Origin: Desulfovibrio sp. Huiquan2017
Lineage (GTDB): Bacteria > Desulfobacterota > Desulfovibrionia > Desulfovibrionales > Desulfovibrionaceae
Direction of reading: 5' to 3'
Length of the DNA stretch: 39,617 nt
Assembly: GCF_017351175.1 (NCBI RefSeq)
Contig: NZ_JAFMPN010000024.1
Location: 1 to 39,617, forward strand
Below are positions 17,701 through 26,880 of the stretch, piece by piece (position 1 is the first letter of the stretch; every line of letters begins with the position of its first letter). The notes beneath the pieces are model-generated. The model had not been told where the DNA came from. It saw only the letters and a list, made by a program, of their open reading frames with translations, and ran no database searches. Position numbers and translations under genes: made by a program.

Positions 17701-20700
17701 TCCTACACGGTCGCCGACGGCAGCGCAGGCACCTTCCACGACGGGAATCCCTTCAACAATGCGACATGGGACGAGGCCACGCTGAGCATCAAGCTGATCG
17801 GCACCAACGACGCGCCCACGCTGGAGATCGTCGGCCCCGAAGCGACCTTTGTCGAAGAAGGCATTGATGCGAACGGCTACGCCATAGGCGGCGACGCGGT
17901 CCACTTCATAAACAATGTGGACCTTGACGACGTCGATACCGACGCCAGCCAGTTGACCATCACCGTTGAAGCCTCCGGCGGCTGGCACCCCGGCGACTAT
18001 CTGAGCAGTTCCGCCACCGAGGTTTCTCCCAACGTCTACCGCTACGATTGCGGATACGGCGACTACATCAAGATCGTCGTGGACGGGGACACCGTCACCC
18101 TGACCGGCGTAGATAACGGCTGGTCGGATCACATCACCATGGATAAGTTCGAGGCGGCCCTGGAGACCCTCACCTTCGGCGTCGACAATGCGAACGACAA
18201 CCCGGACACCTCGGACCGCACTTTCACGGTCACGGTCAACGACAACAACGGCTCGCACTCCGTTTTCAGCACGGACGGCACGGCCTCGGATACGGTCACG
18301 GTGCATGTGCAGCAGTCCAACGACGCGCCCCACGCCACCGACAACACCAACTCCTTGACCGAAGCATCCGGACAGACGAGCTTCGAGACCCTTCTGGAAG
18401 TCGAGGGCGATACGACCTCGCACTTCATCAATAACGGCAACCAATGGGACGGCGACCACTTCACGGTCACGGCCGGAACGGCCACTCTCACCGGTGAGAC
18501 CGTCTCCTTCTCGGGCGGCGGCACCCTGACCGATGCCTCCTCCGTCGCGCCCGGCCTGGGTGTGACCGGCGGCATCAACGGCAATGAAACCGACACCGTG
18601 GATCAGGACAACTCGGGCACGGAAGCCATGCGGATCTTCTTTGATGAGCCCATGGATTCCGTGACCATCACCCTGTCCGCCTTCTTTGACAACGGGGGCG
18701 AACAAGAAACGGCCCGGCTGGGAATCTACGACGCCGCCGGCAACTTCCTCGGCAGCGTGGCCGCCTCGGGCACCAGCAACGGCTACTACACGGTCACCCT
18801 GAATGCCTCCGATTACGATTCGCCCATCGGCTCCGTGGTGGTCATGCCCACCGACAACAACACGCAGGGCGACCAGTACAGCAACAGCGACTTCCTGCTC
18901 TACAGCGTCAGCGGCACGACCGCGACCCAGGTGGGCTCGGAAGTGGCCGGCAACGTCATCACCGACGACAGCGGCTACGGCATAGACTCCGACCCGGACA
19001 ACGGCGACACCGCGCTCCTGCAGGTGACGCACATCGCCAACGGCCATGAAGAAACGCCCACCAACGACATCGCCCTGTCGGCGACCGACGACGGCACCAA
19101 CGCCACCACCGCGATTATTGAAGGCCTGTACGGCACGCTGACCATCCACTCGGACGGTTCCTACACTTATGAGGAAGATCCGGACAAGACCAACGCACTG
19201 AGCGGAGACCCGAACAGCGAGAACCATAAGGGCGAGGACGTCTTCACCTACACCGTGGCCGACGGCCACGGCGGCACGGACACCGCCACCCTGACCATCA
19301 ACATCACCGGCACCAACGACGCGCCGGTGGCCAACAACGATCTCTTCACTGAATATACCGTAACCACGGAAGCCACGAGCCTCTACGTCGATCACAGCGC
19401 CTTCAACGACGGAAATGGCTGGTCCGCCAACGGCGTGACCCTCACGGCCTCTTCCGACGGCTCCAACCCGACTCTCGTCAATGGCTCCGACCCGGATGAC
19501 GGTATCGGCATCCGTAGCGGCAGCGACGCGTCCGGCTCCACGGAGGCGGCCCAGATCGACGGAAACGATGATGAAACTCTGACCATCTCCTTTGACCTGC
19601 CGCAGCACACGGCAACAGTGAACCTCAATTGGTACGATGCCGACGACACTCCCCAGTTCGTGGTGAAGGACGGCGACACGGTCTTGGCTACGCTGACCTC
19701 GGTCGCCACACCCACCGGAGGAGGCCAATATTCGTACTCGTACTCCATTGAAACTGCCAACGGCGGCTCAGTGACAGGATTGGTCGGGAACGTCGAATAT
19801 GACTTCCCGGACGGTTGGACGATCAAGGTCGCATATGATCCAAACGCCAGTTACCAGACTGCCCATCCGTACACCTTCACGGTCACGGCCCCCGACGGTG
19901 TCAATGTAATCGATTCCATCGATGTCACCGCGTCGTTTAATGAAGGCTATCATCTGGCCGACTTCGTCCTCGATTCAGTGCATGCCGAGACAGTGGAAAC
20001 GACAACCACCTACCCATACCAGGAAGACGGCGGCGACATTATTCTCAACGCCTCCGACATCCTGGGCAACGACACGGACCCGGACGGCGACGCCCTGCAC
20101 ATCGAACAGATCCTCTCCGCCACCGGCGGCACGGTCGAGTGGTATGACGCCGGGCACACGCAGTTGGTCTTCCACCCCGATGCCGACTTCAACGGCACGG
20201 CCACCTTCACGTACACCGCCTCCGATGGCACGGCCGAGTCCAACGTGGCGACGGTCAGCATCGAGATCCAACCGGTGAACGACGCGCCCGTGGCCGTTGA
20301 CGACACCGCCACCACGGATGAGGACTCGCTGCTGACGGTCTCCGCCGATTCGCATGCGGATTGGAACCTGCTCAGCAACGACAGCGACGTCGACGGCGAT
20401 GAACTGTCGGTGACCTCCTTCAAGGTCGATGGCGACAATACCACCTACAACGCAGGCAGCACGGCCACGCTGTACCATGACGGTACGGAAGTGGGCACCC
20501 TGACCATCAACTCGGACGGAACGTATACCTTCGATCCGGCCGACAACTTCAACGGCAACGTCCCCACCGTCACCTACACCGTCTCCGACGGCTCCCTGAC
20601 GGACACCGCAGACCTGAACATCACCGTCAACCCGGTGAACGACGCCCCGACCCTGGATCTGGCAGGCGGCGGTGGCCAGGTGCACTTAGGCAATGTCGAT

Positions 20701-23700
20701 GCGACTTACGAAAACGTCATCGGCGTCTACCACGTGGTCAACGGCGTTCCCACCGAACCCGAGATCATCTGGATCAACGACGGCAACTACTCCAACACCG
20801 ATCCCCTCTACACGACGCCGGAAGCTGTGACAGACACCGAGGCCAACTGGGGCTTCTTCATCATCTCGGACGGCAAGGGCTACGCTGAAAACGCGGAACT
20901 CGGCTTCGAGCAGAATGCAGACGGCTCCTGGGCCCTGACCGTTGACGGCGAACCCGTGGACATCCAGTTCGACTACGCCGGATTCAATCCGGCCGGCGAG
21001 GAACCGTCCTTCCGGGTCACCTATGACAGCAGCACCAACAGCTACACCTGGATCTCGGGTGCGGACGACCAGCTCAACACCTCGGGCGATGACGACGACT
21101 TCGACGATCCCGCCCTGAGCGTGGACGGCGCCAGCAGCGGTCTGGACTACGCCGACACCTACACCGAAAACGAGGCTCCCATCTCCATCACCGGGAATGT
21201 GGACATCGACGACGTGGACAACGGCGCCATGATCTCCAAGGCGACCATCACCTACGAACACGGCGAGGATTCGCTCACCCAAGACGGCGGCTTGAACTTC
21301 GAAGCCCTGCTGGCCCTCGGGTTCTCCGTCTCGGGCGAAACCAATAACCCGGATGGCACCCACACCGTGACCATTACCTACAGCGGCGGCAACGCCAGCC
21401 TGGAGGAGTTCCAGGCGGCCCTGCACTCCATCACCTTCGGCGATACGGGCGAGGATGACACCGTGGACGCCGTCCACCAGTTCGACATCCAGGTGTTCGA
21501 CGAGCACGGCGCTGCCTCCAACGTTGCGACCTCCACCATCACCGTGATAGCGGAGGACGCGCCCACCCTGACCGTGGACGAAGGCTCGCACATCGTCTAC
21601 GAGTCGGCGCTCTCGGACGGCTCCGGCGATCCGGCAGGCGCTTCGGCATCGACCACCGGCACCCTCACCGTGGACGGCGACGTGGACAACATCCACGAGG
21701 TCACCGTCACCCTGGGCAGTGGCACCCCCGTGTCCCTGGGTGGCCTGAACACCATTGGTGGGCACACCGTGGAACTGGACCTCGACGGCGACGGCGACAA
21801 CGACGCCACGCTGACCATGGGGAACTACGACTCCACTACCGGCGAGATCGGTTACACCCTGGAGCTGAACAGCGATGTCGCCAACACCAACGACGGCAAT
21901 CTCGAGTTCGACCTCAACTTCGACCTCAGGGACAGCGGCCAGAACTCCCTCGCCTCGGACGGCACGACCATCAGCGTCGCGGACGACAGCCCCGCCGCCA
22001 CGGACTTCGAAGTGGCCATCGAGGAAGGCACCGCCACAAGCTCCGTGACCAACATCCAGATCATACTGGACACTTCCCAAAGCATGACCAACTGGGGCGG
22101 CGTTGAGGGCAATTCTGCGAGCCGTCTGGATTTGGCTATCCAATCCATCAAGGACCTGGCGCATGCCTACGACGAAAACGGCGGCTTCAACATCCAGATC
22201 GTCACGTTCAATCAAAACGTCGCACACTCCGACATCTTCAATACTCAAGCAGCCCTGGACAGCTACCTCGATAATGATATCAGTACGGCCATATGGACCA
22301 GGTACGACCAGGGTATTGCCGAAGCGAAGTCGGCCTGGACGGAATACGTTGATGCGAACAGTGATGTCATTTCCGCCAATTCCGTGGCTTACTTCATCTC
22401 GGACGGTGAGCCGCAGTACGAGTCGTACGACGACCCCAAGTTGAATTCCGCTGAACAGGCGGCATGGGAAGAGTACGTCAACGATCACTTCAACACAGCC
22501 TACGCCATCGGCATTGGCAGCAACGCACCGTCTGACGCGGACTTGCTGTCCGTTGCACACACCCCGGACGGTGACGACCAGATATTCACCGTCACCAACC
22601 TGAAGGAGCTGACGGATACCCTGGTCGGCACCGTGAGCGAAAACACGGTCGGCAACACGCTGCAGAACACCGAGACGGGCTACCTGCTCGGTGCCGACGA
22701 CGCAGGCGCGCACGACCTTGTCTCCCTCTCGTACGTCATCGGCGGCACCACCTACACCGTCGACTTCACCGACGCGACTACCGAGCACACCATTGAGCTC
22801 GAGCACGGCGCCAAGCTGGTAATCGACGGCAGCGGCGAGTACACCTACACCGCCGGCACCGTGGACAGCGACTACTCGGTCGTCTTCACCTACACGGTCC
22901 AGGACGGCGATGGCTCGACGGCTGAAGGTCAGGTCACCTTCACCACGCTGAATGTGGACGAACTCGTGGCCGTCCATGACGGCTACCACGAGATCGGCAT
23001 CGTCTCGGAGGACTTGACACCACAGACAACTGCGCACTTCGGCAACCTCAACAACTACGACTCCCCTCAGGAGTTCGTAGGCAACGGAGTCACCATCTCG
23101 ACCGAGAGCGGATACCTCGTTGCAATCAATGGAGACTTGGGCGTCAAGGATGGTTCTAATGACCTCCTGTCCATCAACAACCGCGACTCAATCAAGATCG
23201 ATGTCGACAGCGCGACCGACGCGGAACAGATGACGATCAAGTTCGCCTGGGGCCACGACACACCCAACAATGATTACGCGAGCTTCGACGACAACGACTA
23301 TGCCGGAATCACCATTCATTACACTAATGGCACGACCCAGGATGTTGACGTATACCAAGGGACATTGGACGATGATCACTCAATCACCCTGGGTAACGGT
23401 ACAGCCAACATCGATTACGTAACGGTTTCGGCTCCGGGCAGTGACGACGACTTTGCCATCCAGCAAATCAAGATCACGGGCTCCTCGCAAACCATCGATC
23501 TCGGTTCCGGCGACACCGACAACGACGGCACCATCGACGGCAACGTGTTCGACAACGACCACCTCATTGCCGGGCAGGATGCGGACGTCACCCATGTGAC
23601 CACCCTTGATGCGGACGGCAACACCGTCTACGGGACCCTGGACAACGGGGTGATCAGCATCGACGGGCAGTACGGACACCTGGAGATCGACGCCGAGACC

Positions 23701-24264
23701 GGCGAGTACGACTATAGGCCGTACGAGGGCCAGGATATCGATCACAGCGTCACCGACACCTTCGAATACACCATATCCGATGGTTCCGGGACGTCCTCGG
23801 CATCCCTGGAGTTCTCGCTGCACGACACTGCGGAGGTCCATTACGACGGAACGTCCCTGATCGACACCACAACGGGCGATGACATCATCTTCCCGGTGGA
23901 TGGTTCCACCGTGGACGTCAGCGCCGGGGCGGACACCATCGTCATCGATCACGCCCACCTGGGCGACGCCGGCTCCATGACCATAACCGGCTTCCAAATG
24001 AACGAAACGGACTTCAACCTCGGGGACCACTTCCAACTGGGAGACCTCACGGGCTCGTCCGTCACGTTCACCGCAAGCGGAGACGGCAGTGACCTGACCA
24101 TGCTGTTCAGCGACATCGAAACCACTGACACCATGTCCGTCACGCTCTCCGGCGTCATCAACGACAGCGCCACGATTGACCATTCGCCAGTCGAGATAAC
24201 GAACAGTGACGACCTGAACCAACTGATCAACCAGATCATCGCTTCCGGCAACACTGACAGCTAA
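14725..24264 (+). CDS. Giant LapA/DvhA-type adhesin 2 with vWA domain, 3179 aa
   Basis: A paralog of adhesin 1. Residues 1-120 form the retention module with TAAG at 102-105. VCBS/cadherin-like units fill about 150-2430 (junctions near nt 16220, 16717, 17800, 18315, 19310, 20273, 20635). Two copies of the roughly 200-aa domain lie at nt 15199-15873 and 18340-18927, and the domain shared with the partner proteins is at residues 1996-2131. A von Willebrand A domain spans about 2442-2640, with the metal-site motif DTSQS (D2449, S2451, S2453) and a later ISDGEP. Metal-site vWA domains usually mediate protein or matrix binding. The C-terminus has the type I secretion region (from about nt 23926) and ends DDLNQLINQIIASG, but lacks an RTX nonapeptide array. 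The start has AGGAGG six bases upstream. It is followed by a hairpin and its own small partner gene. Confidence 0.93.
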   Translation: MADPKQLHISLPGAGKTQAYPLSAETPVHFDFDLSEATFTGNNGNLEIAIEGGGTVVLEGYQALADAGDLPPFEMTNGEVVAGDVYLFAFADQEATAEDLETAAGNATGSSGAGAYNDDAGTLFAGVDALGGQGDAFGGEAIAPLDEVNVGNNDPNAVDDVNSLIESAGTHIGGPLDSEHMEGDTWTSPGDQDGDTIPDFTVKAGTASIDQEGNITFLSSAPPTDIPAGEGGQENRAPTVQANGDGDLTDSSNEGDGLGITGGINDSEIDTVDQSNSGSEAVLVSFDDPMDSVTISLSALYSAESGKDGTVDELALLVAYDSDHNVIGTVTVNGTDSGRAYITLDFDTDIAEVLLMPLDNGTTGNQWTNSDFLIDGVTGTIAQTAAMVSGNVITGNASDQFAGADSDIDGDPLTVVSVSYGGAPAAGGGSYEGDAYDFVLTGEFGTLYLNADGSYVYVENTDATDPLNVEDSVNDVFDYTISDGAGGTASATLTVTVTGSNDAPTAVADTASLVENGILSGPDVEAVLSATGNVLQNDTDVDNFALGNEGDLAGTETTTEVYVDTIAAGYMSGDVFVATQVEEVYNADGDGDATNDSVIIEGQYGTLTIHADGTYSYALNNDNPEVNGLNADETLTETFQYTATNTVDDGQYSNATTLSITINGTNDAPTLEIQGRSAHFVEDGAYGVGTGAVHILAGKDIDIFDVDTPASELTVTMSAGQTWFMGDILGVSGENISVAPDQGEYGQNPFVTVYRYDCGGGDYIQIVVNNLTGSATLTGVENGDGTDHINFADFETALQSITYDIVDWDNTPITSDRTFTIEVSDNEGPGTVYTDGDDTYTTDTGSSQPTTVTVHVVASNDQVEANDDSYLVIEDRFNGHANTQNWFEHTGVWHSLNAIHGNVIANDTDPDADNWGPWDNNANDLHDLRVINGECTTEGHEAGADPNPYDGVFIIQGEYGTLYLRPDGSFLYEADQNKIDALGEGETAVESFSYTVADGSAGTFHDGNPFNNATWDEATLSIKLIGTNDAPTLEIVGPEATFVEEGIDANGYAIGGDAVHFINNVDLDDVDTDASQLTITVEASGGWHPGDYLSSSATEVSPNVYRYDCGYGDYIKIVVDGDTVTLTGVDNGWSDHITMDKFEAALETLTFGVDNANDNPDTSDRTFTVTVNDNNGSHSVFSTDGTASDTVTVHVQQSNDAPHATDNTNSLTEASGQTSFETLLEVEGDTTSHFINNGNQWDGDHFTVTAGTATLTGETVSFSGGGTLTDASSVAPGLGVTGGINGNETDTVDQDNSGTEAMRIFFDEPMDSVTITLSAFFDNGGEQETARLGIYDAAGNFLGSVAASGTSNGYYTVTLNASDYDSPIGSVVVMPTDNNTQGDQYSNSDFLLYSVSGTTATQVGSEVAGNVITDDSGYGIDSDPDNGDTALLQVTHIANGHEETPTNDIALSATDDGTNATTAIIEGLYGTLTIHSDGSYTYEEDPDKTNALSGDPNSENHKGEDVFTYTVADGHGGTDTATLTINITGTNDAPVANNDLFTEYTVTTEATSLYVDHSAFNDGNGWSANGVTLTASSDGSNPTLVNGSDPDDGIGIRSGSDASGSTEAAQIDGNDDETLTISFDLPQHTATVNLNWYDADDTPQFVVKDGDTVLATLTSVATPTGGGQYSYSYSIETANGGSVTGLVGNVEYDFPDGWTIKVAYDPNASYQTAHPYTFTVTAPDGVNVIDSIDVTASFNEGYHLADFVLDSVHAETVETTTTYPYQEDGGDIILNASDILGNDTDPDGDALHIEQILSATGGTVEWYDAGHTQLVFHPDADFNGTATFTYTASDGTAESNVATVSIEIQPVNDAPVAVDDTATTDEDSLLTVSADSHADWNLLSNDSDVDGDELSVTSFKVDGDNTTYNAGSTATLYHDGTEVGTLTINSDGTYTFDPADNFNGNVPTVTYTVSDGSLTDTADLNITVNPVNDAPTLDLAGGGGQVHLGNVDATYENVIGVYHVVNGVPTEPEIIWINDGNYSNTDPLYTTPEAVTDTEANWGFFIISDGKGYAENAELGFEQNADGSWALTVDGEPVDIQFDYAGFNPAGEEPSFRVTYDSSTNSYTWISGADDQLNTSGDDDDFDDPALSVDGASSGLDYADTYTENEAPISITGNVDIDDVDNGAMISKATITYEHGEDSLTQDGGLNFEALLALGFSVSGETNNPDGTHTVTITYSGGNASLEEFQAALHSITFGDTGEDDTVDAVHQFDIQVFDEHGAASNVATSTITVIAEDAPTLTVDEGSHIVYESALSDGSGDPAGASASTTGTLTVDGDVDNIHEVTVTLGSGTPVSLGGLNTIGGHTVELDLDGDGDNDATLTMGNYDSTTGEIGYTLELNSDVANTNDGNLEFDLNFDLRDSGQNSLASDGTTISVADDSPAATDFEVAIEEGTATSSVTNIQIILDTSQSMTNWGGVEGNSASRLDLAIQSIKDLAHAYDENGGFNIQIVTFNQNVAHSDIFNTQAALDSYLDNDISTAIWTRYDQGIAEAKSAWTEYVDANSDVISANSVAYFISDGEPQYESYDDPKLNSAEQAAWEEYVNDHFNTAYAIGIGSNAPSDADLLSVAHTPDGDDQIFTVTNLKELTDTLVGTVSENTVGNTLQNTETGYLLGADDAGAHDLVSLSYVIGGTTYTVDFTDATTEHTIELEHGAKLVIDGSGEYTYTAGTVDSDYSVVFTYTVQDGDGSTAEGQVTFTTLNVDELVAVHDGYHEIGIVSEDLTPQTTAHFGNLNNYDSPQEFVGNGVTISTESGYLVAINGDLGVKDGSNDLLSINNRDSIKIDVDSATDAEQMTIKFAWGHDTPNNDYASFDDNDYAGITIHYTNGTTQDVDVYQGTLDDDHSITLGNGTANIDYVTVSAPGSDDDFAIQQIKITGSSQTIDLGSGDTDNDGTIDGNVFDNDHLIAGQDADVTHVTTLDADGNTVYGTLDNGVISIDGQYGHLEIDAETGEYDYRPYEGQDIDHSVTDTFEYTISDGSGTSSASLEFSLHDTAEVHYDGTSLIDTTTGDDIIFPVDGSTVDVSAGADTIVIDHAHLGDAGSMTITGFQMNETDFNLGDHFQLGDLTGSSVTFTASGDGSDLTMLFSDIETTDTMSVTLSGVINDSATIDHSPVEITNSDDLNQLINQIIASGNTDS
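22048..22640 (+). other. von Willebrand factor A domain segment of adhesin 2
   Basis: It begins with a hydrophobic strand leading to DTSQS, the D-x-S-x-S metal-ion-dependent adhesion site, and continues through alternating helices and strands to ISDGEP (the third metal-site element) and AIGIGS. It stands out from the VCBS units by having Trp, Lys and helix-forming residues and a less GC-biased codon use. Adhesin 1 has no counterpart. Confidence 0.88.
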
Positions 24265-24275
24265 ACCAACCAACA

Positions 24276-24307
24276 CCCCGGGTCCGGCCACGCGGCCGGT
24301 CCCGGGG
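24276..24307 (+). other. Intercistronic GC hairpin between adhesin 2 and its partner gene
   Basis: CCCCGGG-T-CCGGCC (24276-24289) pairs with GGCCGG-T-CCCGGGG (24294-24307), with one T-T mismatch and a 4-base loop. No T-tract follows. Position and type match the hairpin after adhesin 1, although the sequences differ. Confidence 0.7.
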
Positions 24308-24352
24308 CACATTTCCGAATCGGCCATTGCTCCTTGGGAACAGGAGACAACT

Positions 24353-25156
24353 ATGACAGACGCAAGCATGAACCATACGACGATGCTCGGCACCTATACC
24401 CTGGACGGGAAGGCGCCGGTCGATCCGGAGATCGTGCTGTCCAACTGTCAGGACACGGCCATGCTCGGCCGGTTGGTCGGCATGTTCGCCGACAACGACG
24501 ATGTCCGGTTCTTCCTCGTCCACGGCATCGACCAGAACGCCGTGGACCTCGGCGCCGACTTCCATTTCGTCAAGGACTCCGGGGCATGGGTATTGGCCAA
24601 CCACGACAATATGATCCCGGTATTGTTCGACGACCCGAGCCTCAGCGCTTCCGGGCCGGAGGGGACCTTCTCGCTGGTGCATTTGGATGACGGCTCCTGG
24701 AGCATCGACACGCATGCCCAGGCGGCACTCCCCGACGCCGACATCCCCGACCCGACCGGCGACCAGCTTCTCGTGGACAGCGAGGCGCACGACATCTTCG
24801 TCGGCGACCATGTGATCCACACGGACGCGGAATCCGGCTCCGTGTATATCGACCCGTCGATCCTGCAAGACGGCAACGGAGAGATCGTGGTCACCAACTT
24901 CGTCGTGGGCCAGGACACCCTGGAACTGCCGCAGGACATGTTCGTTCGGGACGTATCCGTGGACGGCGACCACAACCTGACCGAACTGATCATCGGGCAG
25001 TTGGACGCCCCCGACGGACACGACGACATCGTCGTCAAGCTGCTCAATGCCCTGCCGGATCCCGGCGAGATCCCATCATCCCCGGTGAATCTGGACTCGG
25101 GCTCGGACATCGACCAACTGATCCAACATATCATCGACTCTCCGGAAAACACTTGA
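24353..25156 (+). CDS. Small T1SS-linked partner protein 2 (paralog of 13398-14156)
   Basis: A 267-aa acidic protein, clearly paralogous to partner 1 along its length: TMLGTYTL, PEIVLSNCQDTAMLG, RLVGMFAD, AVDLGADFHF, WVLAN, EGTFSLVHL and VYIDPSIL. A single Cys in PEIVLSxC is conserved between the two. The C-terminal third again matches the adhesins' secretion region and ends SDIDQLIQHIIDSPENT. No signal peptide or RTX repeat is present. AGGAG lies eight bases before the ATG at 24353, giving it a better translation start than partner 1. It follows adhesin 2 and the GC hairpin and is probably co-transcribed with them. Export by the neighbouring T1SS is inferred; function is unknown. Confidence 0.82.
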   Translation: MTDASMNHTTMLGTYTLDGKAPVDPEIVLSNCQDTAMLGRLVGMFADNDDVRFFLVHGIDQNAVDLGADFHFVKDSGAWVLANHDNMIPVLFDDPSLSASGPEGTFSLVHLDDGSWSIDTHAQAALPDADIPDPTGDQLLVDSEAHDIFVGDHVIHTDAESGSVYIDPSILQDGNGEIVVTNFVVGQDTLELPQDMFVRDVSVDGDHNLTELIIGQLDAPDGHDDIVVKLLNALPDPGEIPSSPVNLDSGSDIDQLIQHIIDSPENT

Positions 25157-25438
25157 ACCAAACGCAAAACGAAAGGATCCGGGCTTTCCGCCCGGGCCCT
25201 CTTCGGCTATGACGCCAACCCTCTGGATATACGCAAGGCCGTGAATTCAACGATTCTATACATCACCCGTCGAACAGGGGCTGCCCTCCATGCCGGAACA
25301 TCGCTTGAAAGAGGGATGCGCCCCTTCGCCGAAGCTGCTTACGGCGACCCTGAATAACATACTGATATACCATGATATTCAAAAAAATCAACCACGGAGG
25401 AATCAACTCATTTTTGTGCATTTTTTTGTAAACCATTC
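25157..25438. other. Intergenic region with weak hairpin after partner 2
   Basis: Contains CCGGGC-TTTCC-GCCCGG at 25179-25195 followed by GCCCTCTTC, a weak terminator candidate with no real T-tract. The rest, up to the promoter at 25439, shows no gene; the last 100 bases are AT-rich. Confidence 0.45.
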
Positions 25439-25468
25439 TTGACAGATAATTATATAAATGACTATAAG
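25439..25468 (+). promoter_or_regulatory. Predicted sigma-70-type promoter of the TolC-family gene
   Basis: Consensus TTGACA (25439-25444), an 18-base AT-rich spacer, then TATAAG (25463-25468). An in-frame ATG at 25458 lies inside this promoter, which argues for the downstream ATG at 25512 as the real start. Confidence 0.65.
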
Positions 25469-25511
25469 CCAAGCAGTGATAATCTTTAACATGCAATCTG
25501 GGATGTGTGTA

Positions 25512-26852
25512 ATGAAAAAATTTGTTCTCGCAATTCTGACCATTTCCCTGCTGGCGTCGGTTCCCGCTTTTGCCGACAACGGCACGATGACGCTCAAGGA
25601 AAGCGTCGTCGCGGCGGTTAAGCAGCACCCGCAAATCAAGTCGCTCTTGAACAACAAGGACGCCGTGGCAAAGGCCAAGCTTTCCGCTCTCGGCCGCTTC
25701 TTCCCTTCGCTCGATCTGGCCGGGGAATACGGAACGCAGCAGTACAGCAGCGCCAACACCCGAGGCAACGACACCGATGAGCACTGGCGCAACGCCACCG
25801 AATTTCAGGCTACCTTGACACAGCCTCTCTTTGACGGCTTCGACCGTTGGCACGACTACAAGCGCGAAGGCGCCCGCCTGACCTCCGCCGAAGGACGCCT
25901 GGTGGACAACGTCGAAACCGTGGGCCTGGACGCTGTCCGTGCCCATGTGGACGTGGTTCGTCTGCGCACGCTGGTCTCCCTGGCGGAAGACAACATCGCG
26001 GCGCACCAGCATCTGCTCGATTCCATCACCGAACGCGTTCAGGGCGGTGCGGGCAACCGCGCCGACGAAATGCAGGCCAAGGGCCGCGTCGCCCGTGCGG
26101 AGACCACGCTGGTCACCTACACCGGCCAACTGCGCGCAGCCGAGGCCGAGTACATCCGCACCGTGGGCACCGCACCCGCGTCCCTGGCCGATCCGCAGTA
26201 CCTGCCGAACTATATCCCCGGCAAGGCCGACCAGATTCTGAATCTCGCCCTGGAAAACAACCCGAAGATCGCCGTGTACAAGGCTGAGATCGACGTGGCC
26301 GAACAGACCAAGGGCCAGCTCGAATCGACCATGTACCCGACCATCGACGCCTACCTGGCCTCCCGCCACACCGACAATCTCGACGGCGTGGATTCCTGGG
26401 TGCAGGACAACAAGGCCATGCTGCGCGCCCGGTGGAACGTCTTCAACGGCACCAGTGACTACAACGACGTTCGCACCGCCGCCGCCCGCATCCGCGAGGC
26501 GCAGGACAATCTGCAGGACACCACCGACGACATCATCCGTCAGGTCGCTTCCACCTGGGCCGACTACGAGTCCAGCCTGAACCAGATCGAGAAGTATCAG
26601 GAAGCCTTGCAGTACAGCCTTGAGTCCCTGGACATGTACCTCATGCAGTTCAACGTGGGCCAGCGCTCCTTGCTGGACCTCCTGGATGCCACCAACGAGG
26701 TGTTCTCCAACCGTGTGCAGCTTGAAACCGCGACCATGAACCGTGACTTCACCGTCTACAAGTTCCTGGCCCTCGAAGGCTCGCTCATGAAGACCCTCGA
26801 AATCGCGCCCTCCACCTACGAGAACATGCCCACCGAGACCGCATCCAACTAA
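25512..26852 (+). CDS. TolC-family outer membrane channel of the adhesin type I secretion system
   Basis: A 446-aa protein starting with a Sec signal peptide (MKKFVLAILTISLLASVPAFA, cleavage after AFA), followed by two OEP-type repeats rich in long amphipathic helices, as in TolC/LapE. The channel forms a trimer that links the HlyD-type adaptor to the outside; in Lap systems it also holds the adhesin's N-terminal plug. The start was chosen by the signal peptide; upstream in-frame ATGs fall in the promoter. Length is normal for the family. It lies between the adhesin units and the convergent exporter operon and ends in a strong terminator, so it is its own transcription unit. The family is certain; its pairing with this exporter is by context. 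Confidence 0.92.
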   Translation: MKKFVLAILTISLLASVPAFADNGTMTLKESVVAAVKQHPQIKSLLNNKDAVAKAKLSALGRFFPSLDLAGEYGTQQYSSANTRGNDTDEHWRNATEFQATLTQPLFDGFDRWHDYKREGARLTSAEGRLVDNVETVGLDAVRAHVDVVRLRTLVSLAEDNIAAHQHLLDSITERVQGGAGNRADEMQAKGRVARAETTLVTYTGQLRAAEAEYIRTVGTAPASLADPQYLPNYIPGKADQILNLALENNPKIAVYKAEIDVAEQTKGQLESTMYPTIDAYLASRHTDNLDGVDSWVQDNKAMLRARWNVFNGTSDYNDVRTAAARIREAQDNLQDTTDDIIRQVASTWADYESSLNQIEKYQEALQYSLESLDMYLMQFNVGQRSLLDLLDATNEVFSNRVQLETATMNRDFTVYKFLALEGSLMKTLEIAPSTYENMPTETASN

Positions 26853-26880
26853 GTTCCGGAAAACTGCGAGAACAGTCTTC

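Noticed and set aside
15637..19728. A 1363-aa open frame antisense to adhesin 2
   Set aside because: Same cause: codon bias of the VCBS repeats leaves the opposite strand open. 20686-23037 antisense is rejected likewise.
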